Below are positions 35,097 to 47,343 of a stretch of 64,000 nt of DNA, piece by piece. The DNA is taken from positions 221,885-285,884 of the forward strand of contig CAKJVC010000246.1 in assembly GCA_918026815.1 (NCBI GenBank), read 5' to 3'. Position numbers and translations under genes: made by a program. The notes beneath the pieces were generated by a model, which had not been told where the DNA came from, made no database searches, and saw only the letters and a list, made by a program, of their open reading frames with translations. Within the stretch, counting starts at the first letter, position 1. Each line of letters begins with the position of its first letter. Origin of the DNA: Chalara sp. BL73. Taxonomy: Eukaryota > Ascomycota > Leotiomycetes > Helotiales.

Positions 35097-36242
35097 GATG
35101 AATTGAATATCTTCTCGAATCTCCTGGAAAAAGAAATGTGGATTGCGTATACAGAAGCTTAAAATGCAAACGAGCGAGGTAAAATATACAAAAGAAAGCA
35201 CAGCTCTCTGAAGTGAATAGAAAAAAAAGAAGGGGTTTAAAAATGAACGAGTGATGAAGAATTAAGCGCGAACAGAAGAAGGATATGGAGCTGTATATAT
35301 TGTAGCTCAAGCCTTGCGGCGTTCTTTTAGCTTTCTTAGCCAGAACGCCAGAAACCGCCCATCCCAGAGTGGTTCCGTTTTTACATGAGAGATTCATGGT
35401 ATCCCAGCGCCCGCCATCTCAATTCGAGTGTAGCTGGTGCGCCTTTTGATCGCAAAGGGATCGTGTTGCACAATATGAGACGATCTGCTGCAGATGATCT
35501 TCGTAATCCTTGTTCGGCTCGCTCGCGATCTCGTATTTTCAGGGGTCGTGGTCACGTGGGTTGAGATATGAAACAATGGTGAAGAAGCGGAGCAGAGCAA
35601 GTTTTAGATGAGAAGAGGAGCTCAGATTATTCCACGAGTTGGGCCTCTCTTTATACTTTCTTGAAATTTCAAGGAGGAGGCATCTCAGACACGAGGCTGG
35701 CAGGAGTGGCACTTGAAGTTAGATTGATTGTGCAATGTGCATGGCACTAGTTAACGGGAACACCGTTATTTTATGCATATTAGCATACATAAAAGAACGT
35801 CCTTCAATACTAAAGTCCTTAAATGATCATCCTGGCTTCTTATGCTAGAGAACTTTGCAGATTAATTTATCTCAATAGCCATTAGACCCTGAGTAGTACT
35901 AAGCCTAGACAATCATAGCTTGCGTTTGATTAAGCAACAATGTATAGTTAGTATGTTACCTTTGTGCCTCTGGGTATCACAATTTTAGATACTGTGTGAA
36001 AGAGCTTGCAAGCCAGATGGTGAAAGGCATCACGAACCTGAACCGTTCACGTGGCCGGCTAGGCTACCCCGCAGAAAAGCCGATCCGAACCTTAAACTTC
36101 CGGCGGCCGCACATGTACCCCACTTCAGGGCTGAGGGGCTGATCTCATGAAGGCATCAATGTGAGTTCCATCCTTTCAACGACAACCTCACTTGTGCTTG
36201 GCTACGATTTTGCTATGCTTAAATCTCTCCCCGAGCAAGAAC
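35097..36242. other. Intergenic, contains promoter of the minus-strand secreted-protein gene
   Basis: Pyrimidine/purine-skewed leader next to 35096 and a TATATA-like stretch near 35290. A CACGTG site lies near 35553. No frame of interest up to 36190. Confidence 0.45.
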
Positions 36243-37749
36243 ATGGCAATGGCTTCAGTCAACCAGAAATCCAAAACCGCGCCTAGGTTTAAATTCTTCT
36301 CACGTCTCCCTCCTGAGCTACAACTGAAGGTTTGGGTCGAGGCTGCAAACAACGAAGATCCACGACTCATAGAAATCAAGTTCGATGTGTCTACCTACCT
36401 GTACTACCATGAGACAGCGGTGCCACCACTCCTCCACACCTGTGGCGCGGCCCGCGCGGAGGCTTTGAAGCACTATGACGTCTTGGAGATATCATGTAGT
36501 ATCGGCGCGGATGTTCGTCGGAGCATGCAGAAGGCAGGCTGGAATCAAGGCTTTTTTCAATCCGACCCATATTCGTTGCGAGTGTACTTCAATTACGCAC
36601 GCGATATCATCATGCCAAGCCCACATTCTATCTTCCGTGATCTCGCGTTATACAGTACTAGTCCAAAAGTCTTCGCGTTTTCGCAATTTTACACCAAAAC
36701 TCGCCCTTTTTGCAGCCAATTTACTCAATAATATTATACTACAACTAAATATAATATTAACAACCAATAATATTTTTAATAATTCAACTTTAGTTTACTA
36801 ATAAACTTTATTTGATTATTTTAAGCTTACAAAGTTCTAGAGTGTTTAATTTACAAAAGTTGAAATTTACACGAATTTTGGTGTAAATTGGCTAAATTTC
36901 GCGACTCCTCAACTTTTTCGCTTTGTATTACTATAGTAATAAAGATTATATCACAATAAGAAATAAAAAAGACTAGTTAACTTAAATATAAGCAAGTTTT
37001 CTATATAAAATTTCACTATCTTGTGGCTAATTCGTTAATTATTTTAATGCTATAATACGTGACTTTTGGTGTAAAATCACAAAACCGCGAAGACTTCTGG
37101 TGGGTGACTGTACGGTCCTTTACGATATGGGTCTGCGCCTAGTATATCAATGGTAAGTATGAATCCACGAGATTACCGCCTGATTTTGCCTTCATATGGC
37201 TGATTTTCGTAGTTGCACGACTTTGTATCTCGGTTGCCCGTCAACAAAATTCAGGTAGGCTTGTTCCAACTTCAAATCCTCGTCCAGACAGAGATTTGAT
37301 GTCCTCAATAACCTTTTCGGAAAGTCCTGTCTTGAGCTCTTGGCTATCCCTCATATCTTAGTCTTCTAGACAATACGTGCTAAATAGTTGAACAGTATTT
37401 TGCGCTTCCCAATTCGAATTCTCGACCACGCCCCGACGCTATAGCCGATGCTCTCCAACGAGCCAAAGGCCTTGGATCGCTCAAAATGCTTGTTTTTGCA
37501 TATACCGACCCTAGAAAGTCTAAGTATGCTTGCGCCAAGGCAACCCTAAACATTATAGTCGCAGAACATAATGTAGCTACTATGTTTAATGACGAGTTTG
37601 GAAGACGCTTTGCGGCACATACTAGAGAACTCCCTGTCCAGGTCAGACAGGGATCTCTAGGAATTGGTCCTCTCCCCGGGGGCAATTCTCTATCTCTGCA
37701 TAACGTGAAGGCTGGCTGCTGGCAGACGATCGGGCGTGGATGGAAGTAA
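36243..37749 (+). pseudogene. 2EXR-domain gene split by a MITE
   Basis: MAMASVNQK starts at 36243 and leads into the 2EXR signature FFSRLPPELQLKVWVEAAN. Coding runs to RDLALY at 36652, where a 458-bp element begins at a TA. Directly after the element and its second TA (37113) the same frame resumes (GPLRYGSAPSISM) to a good donor at 37153. Further exons 37213..37254 (LHDFVSRLPVNKIQ) and 37396..37749 follow; the last encodes a C-terminal half with LGSLKMLVFAYTDPRKSK and ends at TAA. Leaving out the element plus one TA keeps frame through all exons, giving a 281-residue design of normal 2EXR size. With the element present, translation stops at 36729-36731. The last two introns (60 and 141 nt) are less certain. 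Confidence 0.72.
36653..37110. mobile_element. MITE, Tc1/mariner-like, TA target duplication
   Basis: 458 bp, very AT-rich, flanked by TA at 36651-36652 and 37111-37112. The ends are imperfect inverted repeats of about 50 bp: left CAGTAC..., right complement CAGTCACCC.... Both share AAGTCTTCGCG and the 14-base core ATTTTACACCAAAA in the same order. An extra inverted core (TTTTGGTGTAAAT) at 36877-36889 suggests a composite or nested internal structure. There is no coding capacity. TA duplication and CAGT-type ends fit a non-autonomous Tc1/mariner-superfamily (Fot1/pogo-like) element. Confidence 0.85.
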
Positions 37750-39158
37750 CAGTTCCGAAATGAGCTAGTAAATACACCGCCGACAAGCCATAGAGTGTGG
37801 AATGGCGTCAGGTATGTGCTGAGCCTTATGAGGAATATCCCAAGATCTTTGACTAAAAAGCGCGGAAAGATTCGTACGTACATAAGAAGACAGCTTTGTG
37901 GCCTTACTACCAAAGCAGCGACCTCAACAGCATAAAATCTGGAATCTCATCGTAAGCGCGAGCGACGAATGGTTTTGAGCTACGCTAGCCAGTTATACTC
38001 TTCTACAGCACTCTCGTTGAGATAATTTGATAGATTATTGTATAGATTGTTGTGAGTAGTCACCCCATCTTCAGGTTCCACAACTCAGAAATCACATCAA
38101 CACTGAGAATCGATACTGAGAATCGATACTGACGAATGTAGGTTGTTCCATATCATTCAAGGTCAATACGATAGATGCAGTCCTTTTATGAGAATCGCAT
38201 TCTCAATACTACAAAATAAAAGCACAAAATTCCAACAAAACACAAGCACGTCATAACCACCGCCAATCACCGCATTTTCTTTCAATCTTAGTGTGGTTTG
38301 TGAACAGCATTATCCGACCCTGCGACTCGCATAAAGTAGTAGATCTATGTCTCCCCCAGATCTCGGCAGACCCTCAATTAAAACCCCCCTTTACCCATCA
38401 AATTAGCCCTACCTCCCCACACCAATTCTCCGCCGTTCACATTTATGCAACCTTAACCCCGCATTGCAGTAGGAAATGCCGAATGAAACAAAAAAGTTAA
38501 CAAGTCTTGGCCTCGGCACTCGTGCTTCCTTTTCTGATGTGTTGCCCCCACGGTATTCGACTGCCAAGGCTACCGGGAACCTGGATGTTTCTGTTGTACT
38601 CTTTTGATAGGGCGGGATTTCGTTTATATAGGATAGGATATCTTAAAAAGATCACTGGATACGGCAGGACGGCTTCGTCCTGATGTCAAGCCAAGAAGGA
38701 AAGCAAACAGGGACTCAGGCTGTGAGTGTAAAGGCTGGGCATTCGGTACTTTTTCTGCTCAACTTGATACCCTACTATACGATACAGCCCTCGATGGCCA
38801 CCAATGGCGGCTGGAGAGAACGAGAAGTGGGAGATGCAAATTATGGGTCTGGCGTTCATCGGTATACCAGAACTCGGCGATCGAGTCCGTCTCTTAGAGC
38901 TTCCTGACGCCAACTTCCATTTTGCATTCCTCGCTTGGGGCAGGTACTATTAGGCATATATTAACGTACAATCAATCTGAACCCCTCTCCAAGCACTTGG
39001 AGTTATCTGGTAAATGGAATGATATTACCCTTGTCTCGCTCTATGACGAGGCAGATCTTTTTATACTCAGGTGAAGCCAGGTCCTAAAGCAGAAGGTTCC
39101 GCGCACCTTTTGCAAGCTTCACTTACACGCATTAACTTCTACACTGAAAGCCGCCAAG
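37750..39158. other. Intergenic, nothing recognised
   Basis: No gene. A perfect two-copy 13-base tandem (CTGAGAATCGATA) lies at 38103-38128. A TTTTATACTC element near 39060 may serve the dehydrogenase gene starting at 39159. Confidence 0.45.
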
Positions 39159-40564
39159 ATGAGCCTCCTTAAGTTCATTCTCTCGATAGTAGCTGCGGCT
39201 GCTGCAGGTGAGTCTTTCGTCATGGCTGAAGTGCTGTTGACTAATGCGTTGTAGTCCAATCCGCGGTGGTACCCAGACAATCATCGACACCAATCCCGGC
39301 ATCATGTAGTGGTGTCTCTGCAGCCAGATACTCATCAACTCTTGCATCGGGGTGGCGCGCCACAAAGATCGCGGGAAATTTGCGGACGCCGCGAGGAATT
39401 ATAATCGATTCCTCTGGCAATTTGCTTGTCGTCGAGAGTGGTAAGGGCATCACGGTCCATACACTCGCCGCCACAGGCTGCATCTCCTCGAGCAAAACTC
39501 TTATTTCGCAAACCAACCTCAATCATGGGATCTTTCTCACTCCTGACAGTAAGACCCTGTACGCTAGCTCAGCAACCACCGTTTGGAGATGGACTTATGA
39601 TCCTGTCGCTGCGGCGATCAGTGGGAGCTCCACGGTCGTAGTGAATGGAATGCTTGCTGCCGGACATGTGTCGCGGACCCTGAGCATTCCCAAGAATAAT
39701 CCAAACTTGCTTGTTGTCTCGCATGGATCGAATGGTAATCTCGACATGCCTACAGTGAGCCCGAGTGCTGCACGCGCCATAGTTAAGGTGTTCAACATGT
39801 CGAATGTCCCCAGCGGTGGATATAACTATGTTTCTGGGGGATATTCAGCTGGGCATGGTCTTCGAAACGAAGTTGGCATAGTGTTTGATGGTAACAACAT
39901 GTGAGTGTCTAGGTTATTCTCCATGCAATACAAACAAAAGTGCTAATGACGTAGGCTCTGGGGTGTCGAAAACAGCTCCGATGACATGAGACGCACTGTG
40001 AATGGGCAAACGACCGATATACACAACGACAATCCGGCCGAGGAATTAAACTATCTCGGCGACGTCTCGGTCCCAAACACAAAATGGTATGGCTACCCAA
40101 CGTGCTTCACAGTATGGACACCATCAGCTATCAGGGACAAGACCTTTGCCATCGGCGATCAGCTTGTCCTCGCGCCGAATACTACTTTCAACGATGACAC
40201 CTGCAAAACACAATCCACACCTCCACGGCTATCATTCCAGGCGCATTCCGCGCCACTAGACGCACAATTCAATCCGGAATTCACGACCCTCTATATTTCA
40301 TTCCACGGCTCATGGAACAGGCCAACGCCGACTGGCTACAAACTCGTTGCAGTGCCTTTCGGTAAGTCTGCGGATGGCAGCTATGCCCCAACGGCTGCTG
40401 CCAATAGCGGAAGCGGATATACTGATATCTGGAAAAATTCAAATGAGGCGGGCTGTAGCGCGGGCTGTTTCCGGCCTGTAGGCATTGCAACGCAAGGCAC
40501 CAGAGTGTTCGTGACAAGTGACGCATCCGCCGAGGGAGAGTTATTTATTCTCGGAAGAGTTTAA
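39159..40564 (+). CDS. Secreted L-sorbosone/pyranose dehydrogenase (PQQ-type, AA12-like)
   Basis: Exons 39159..39207, 39255..39900 and 39955..40564, introns 47 and 54 nt, 434 aa. The first exon is only 49 nt and encodes most of the signal peptide (MSLLKFILSIVAAAAA). The rest is a beta-propeller typical of soluble quinoprotein glucose/sorbosone dehydrogenases: TPRGIIIDSSGNLLVVESG, LNHGIFLTPDSKTLYASS, GLRNEVGIVFDG, then PLDAQFNPEF, YISFHGSWNR and GCFRPVGIA near the end. The family oxidises sugars using pyrroloquinoline quinone and can feed electrons to lytic polysaccharide monooxygenases outside the cell. No carbohydrate-binding or cytochrome domain is attached. The glucoamylase gene lies 1.7 kb downstream on the same strand. 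Confidence 0.88.
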
Positions 40565-42211
40565 AGAAGCAACACGCAACACTTGTATTCGCCCAAGTAG
40601 GTGTGCCAGGGGGCTAGGTTCGGCTAAATAGTGTTTGCAGATCATGGGCCTCAATTATACACTGAGTAGATGCAAATAACATCCTGATTATTTTTTCCCG
40701 TTTGATTGCGTTTACAAAACGTTATTTTGAAGGAGGAGCGACGCCAATAGTCTTAGCACCCACTTTCTATTTTGCTTTGCGGCTTTTAGGAATTCCGCAT
40801 TGGGAATCATTAGGCACATGAGCTTGAGTATCTTTGCTGCCCTCGCACTTGGTTCGTTCAGAAGGGTAGTGGTCCAAAGCAGAGCGATGAGGCTCTCCGT
40901 ACCGCGCATCTACTATATCCATGAGCTTATTCTTCGCATCCGTATTGCAGTGTTCAGCATCGCGTAATTTCATATTCTTTCTGAGTGATTCACAAATATT
41001 TCCTGCCAACATACACAATCAGTAGCTTGAAGTTCCTTCTAACCAACCCTGAACATCGAACATGAAGATGTATGAAATACCGCCGAAGAGCTGGAGCGTG
41101 TTGAAGAAGAGATTTCCAAGCATGCTGCAACATGCTAAGGCAGGTGTTCTCTGGCTGAGTTTCGATGAAAAAAGCGCATGCTTTAGCCACGGGCAAAGGG
41201 CTCGGCGGTTCTCTGCCGTCTCAAGTCTAGATATACGTCAGATGCACATCACACGCATTGACAGCATGTTCCTGTGGCTTTCAGGGGTTGGAGCCATGTT
41301 TAGCAAGGACCCAACATGAAGAACCAGGGTTCGATCCGGGGACTAAAGATGTGGGGAAGTCAGAAAAGACATCACTACCAGACTTTTGACATGAATGCTT
41401 CTTCAGAGATCGGACGTTTCTCGGTCGCACTTAATATACTGGAACTCTCTTGCCCATCACACCCATTGCGTTTGCCTTGTTTACTTGAAGTCATTCAGTT
41501 ACGATGCAGTGATTCGGCCTTTATTTTTTCTCCTAAGGCATGAGGGGCAAAAGCAAACCTCCTACTGAGGTTCTTCTATGGATTGATACAGGTCTTCATA
41601 TTCTTTTCCAGAATTTGGCGGTCTCTCCCAGCATGCGGGATCTACCTTGGTGGTCGCAGTGCCGATCTGCACGTGCTTTTGGAGATCATTGGCACGGGTG
41701 CTGCACCGATTCGGCTACGGGCCGATAAGGGGGATATGCGGGGTCCCCAGGTCTCCCGGCCCGTTGCTTGAAAGGAGGAGGTGGGAAGCATTGCACTGCA
41801 TGGCATGCAGGATATATCCCTTGGGACAAAAATGATTGCGGAGTATCATTGGTGGGTAATAGGGAAGATCCAAACCAGCAAATGAAAGCGACAATACTTA
41901 TTGGTCCCGGCTCGGAATTGACTACCAGATGCAAATAGCTCACATCATGTCGTCAGGGTTGCCGTGAACCTATGGCTCATTTCTACACCAAGAGCGTGAA
42001 CCTTAAGGTTGAGGACGGGAGTGACTGCGGGGCGCCATATTTCTGCAGTCGACTCCTCTCCACAGCCAGTGTAGCCACATGCAAAATTTGAACAAAGATG
42101 TGTGTTCCTATGCATAGTTCACCATCCTTAGTGACGGCATCTTCGGCCATACTTTCGCGTCACGCAGGTGATCCACCACGTGTGGTACACAGTGATAGAG
42201 GCTCTCCCTGA
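40565..42211. other. Intergenic, nothing firmly recognised
   Basis: Several overlapping short frames on both strands (for example 40767-41018 on the minus strand, and 41316-41835), without motifs or splice support. A palindrome CCACGTGTGG at 42177-42186 lies in the glucoamylase upstream region. Confidence 0.45.
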
Positions 42212-42218
42212 TATAAAT
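42212..42218 (+). promoter_or_regulatory. TATA box of the glucoamylase gene
   Basis: TATAAAT, 82 bp before the ATG at 42300, followed by a pyrimidine-rich leader. This supports the 42300 start over in-frame codons further upstream. Confidence 0.6.
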
Positions 42219-42299
42219 TCATGGACCACTTTCGACTTGAGCTTGCACTCCATCCCGTCAGTAAATTCCATATCATCCTTCGGTGCTCCTCTCGCAGTC

Positions 42300-44459
<2,160 letters not shown>

Positions 44460-46189
44460 TCGGACAGGCGCGCAGATACTCGATCAGTGCAGAGTTCATT
44501 TGCCAAGGTTGAATTGAGATGGCACAACAGAGGACATAAATTGGAGTACGTGAAAGGAAAAAGTGTATAAAAGCGGAAATATTAGTTTATGATCAGGCAG
44601 ATGAGGTATTCTCAAAACGCTGGCTAGCGCCACCTGTAGAAGTGTGATTCAAGGAGTAAAACAAAATTATATTCTTTGCCTAATGAGAATCAGGTTTGAA
44701 TGTAAATTCTACCTATTCCTGGCACACGCTTGTCACCACAGCTAATTACCTGTCCTGACTGCCAGTCACACGACGGCTGACGTGCACGAATACCACCTTC
44801 GTACGCGTAGAGAGGGGTTTTTTCTTTCTTGTTTGATCTCTTAGTCAATAGAGTACCGTATTGAGTGTTTCTGTGGAGGTGATCGTGTGACACCCGGAGT
44901 ATAAAAATAACGGTGCTGAAAGGGTATAAAACCAATTTTAGTTTTCTTTAAGGTTAATATTATATATCACGCCGGCACCTCTACATAATTACTCAATACG
45001 GTACTCTGTTGACTGGGAGATCAAACATCAAGATTTCACGTGACCAGGTGAGCCATGACTGGTAGGTGGCCCACGTTAGTGACATGCTTAAACATAAACG
45101 TTCCTTTCTTCGTTCTTCGTCTTAAAAGGTAATTCCTATACATTATCAAGTTATGTACCTTGATTGGCGGTGATATTGTGAGTAGCCTTCGAAGTAAGCG
45201 TCATTGATATACCATGAAATGTTCAATACCTAGAAAATGTGGCTTACATTCGAGAGATACTCACGCACACGCTCTTCTATAATATGCAAGATATCATTCC
45301 ATAGATTGTTTGAGCCTATGAACCAGGCATATCACGAAACTTGCTTCTCGTCACAAATCTGGCCACGAGCCAAGTGAACCTGAAGGTAAGACAGAAAGTC
45401 ATGCAGCTGAATGTTCATAAAGGGCGGCTAATGAACTAACCCCAGGGAATCGGACCTGAGGCTGTGAAAAGGCCGTTTTTGCCAGAAAAAGCCATCGATG
45501 GGGCCGAATGTCTACCAGCACCTCGTCCACGGCGACTTGCTACCCCGGCCTGTTCGCTTATATGCCTTGAATATTGTATATTCCCAACTCACATATTGAG
45601 CTAGACACAAGGGATTACAGTACGTCAAACTATACTCGCGATACCGCCGCAATTTTAAAATGGGCAAATTTAGCTATTATCGCGGGCTAAAGCAAACTCG
45701 TCGCTGGCTTCGGGTTTCATAGCAGCGAGATCGTTCACGAAATGCCGGATCAACTATCAATGGGCTCTTCAGGACGAACCAGCCTCAAGGGGGGGAGAAG
45801 AGGGAAAATGAGAAGGCAAAGTGAACAGGAGAGAGGATATTTTTGATAAGGGAAGCATGTGCATTGGGGAATTTCGATGGTATCAATGTAGCTCTAAGAA
45901 TTGCAAGCATGTTCGATGCAGTATAGATGGATTCAATAGGCATGTCCCATGACCGCCATTCACGATAGGTAGAATTTTCTTGATTGAAAAGGAGATATTA
46001 TTGAAAAAGAGCCATAATGAAAAACGACTATAGAATGATTGCTCCTACTGTCCTACTCCACCAATCTTGTAAGACTTCCCCAGCGTGTCCATTCGCCCAG
46101 CTTCTTGTTACCATCAGAATAAATAATCGAGTCCTAATAACGAAATCCCCTTTACTAAACTAGCTTATATCCAAACGTTAAGAAAAGCT
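44460..46189. other. Intergenic with a fold-back repeat
   Basis: No gene is recognised. It contains the inverted repeat described at 44829-45030 and a CACGTGA site near 45036. Confidence 0.5.
44829..45030. repeat. 202-bp fold-back element with ~38-bp inverted arms
   Basis: The left arm (44829-44866) and right arm (44991-45030) are inverted and about 85% complementary. Both contain GTTTGATCTC, AGTCAA, and the identical AGAGTACCGTATTGAGT. The 124-bp loop carries two TATAAAA motifs (44900, 44926). There is no coding. It resembles a small MITE or foldback element; target duplications were not found. Confidence 0.6.
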
Positions 46190-47066
46190 CTAATGACCAT
46201 TGCGACGACGATGTTCAATTAGTTTATCCCGCCTCAAGAATCCATTGTTACCAACACGATCACAGCCAATAAGCGGGCAAGGATATCGATGGGCATTAGG
46301 ATTGTGTTGTCGCGAATGGCGAGCAAGTTCCCCCCGGCGTTGGAAGGTTTTGGTGCAGCTGGGGCAGCCGTGTCGAGGTCGAGTACCAGTAGTCGACACA
46401 ACAGGTGGGATTGCTGACCCATGGATAGAACTTTCGACAGGGGTTGTAGTAGGAGCTAAGTTCTCGTCGACGCTGGTGCCAATGTCCGAAGGGAGGTCAT
46501 CCGTAGCACTGTTGAAATCAAAGAAAAGATTCAGGGAGTCATCGTCATTATGGCCGACGTCGGAATACTGTTCAGTCCGCACATGTTCGTGATTGTCATT
46601 ACTCCCTGGCTGTAGGGCGATATAGGCTTCAATATCGGCACCAACGCCTGGGAGGTTGTCGTAGACGTTTTGTTGTGCCAACGCTTCAGACAGACGGCCC
46701 TCAGGTACCCGACCAGTGACGAGGGCGAGTTCATGCTCAAGTGCAGAAAGTCGAGAGTGAACAGCAGCGAGAACAGGCAAGTTCGCAACCACTGCATTCA
46801 ACTGGGCGGCAGAAACTTCCGGGCTTGGCGTCTGAATTCGACCAATTAAAAAGTTGTGTAGAGCGACCAATGAGGATATGGAGACATTTGGGGCGGAAGC
46901 GAAAAGACTGTGAGGCATACCGTCAGCTGACTAAAAAAAAAACTCACGTCGTGCGGTCAATGTCACTGGCTCCGATACCAGTTTGTCTTGTCGACTGATC
47001 CCCATTTTCTGACTGAGGGTTGGTTAGACCAAAGGCAGAATTACTGCCAGTATGGAAATCGTTCAT
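46190..47066 (-). CDS. C2H2 zinc-finger protein
   Basis: Exons complement(46948..47066) and complement(46190..46907), with a 40-nt intron (GTGAGT...CTCACAG), give 278 aa. An in-frame ATG exists at 47183. A TATATA box at 47113-47120 lies inside that extension, so I start at MNDFHTGSN. The N-terminal 100 residues contain hydrophobic heptads (VVANLPVLAAVHSRLSALE) that could form a coiled coil, followed by an acidic region. The last 60 residues hold two C2H2 fingers: CPSCTKTFQRRGELARHSRQH, and a longer one, CPLIGCDR...RRDKLIEHRRRNGH. The protein ends at the second finger. A nuclear DNA-binding role is likely, with unknown targets. It is divergent from the C2H2-ankyrin gene starting 278 bp away. 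Confidence 0.8.
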
Positions 47067-47112
47067 TAGGAAAGGAATTCTGATCTTGAGAGATGTCGAC
47101 TTGGTATTGTTG

Positions 47113-47120
47113 AGTGTTGT
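47113..47120 (-). promoter_or_regulatory. TATA box of the minus-strand C2H2 gene
   Basis: GTATATAC about 50 bp before the ATG at 47066 (minus strand), followed by a CAACACTCAAC leader. It decides the start codon in favour of 47066. Confidence 0.5.
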
Positions 47121-47343
47121 ATATACTTGTTGATCGTGTGTTGGTGAGGAGGGGAAAAAAGTCGACGCATGAGAAATGGCCATGCCCTCGCCCCATCCGC
47201 CTCGCCCTGTGCCCCTCGCCCCATACCCTCGCCTTCTTAGCTAGGCCTCGCTAATCCCGCTTCTTATAACAATTTTCTCAACATTATCAAGGCATCTCTT
47301 CATTTCCTAATTCTGCGGGCGGTGTAAATCGACTTCATATACG

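Noticed and set aside
38103..38128. Two-copy 13-base tandem
   Set aside because: Too short and isolated to call an element or binding site.
40767..41018. 83-codon minus-strand frame upstream of the glucoamylase region
   Set aside because: No start-context, splice or domain support; could not be extended into a gene.
41322..41345. tRNA-like T-arm box (GGTTCGATCC)
   Set aside because: The flanking bases do not form a T stem, and no A box or cloverleaf upstream.
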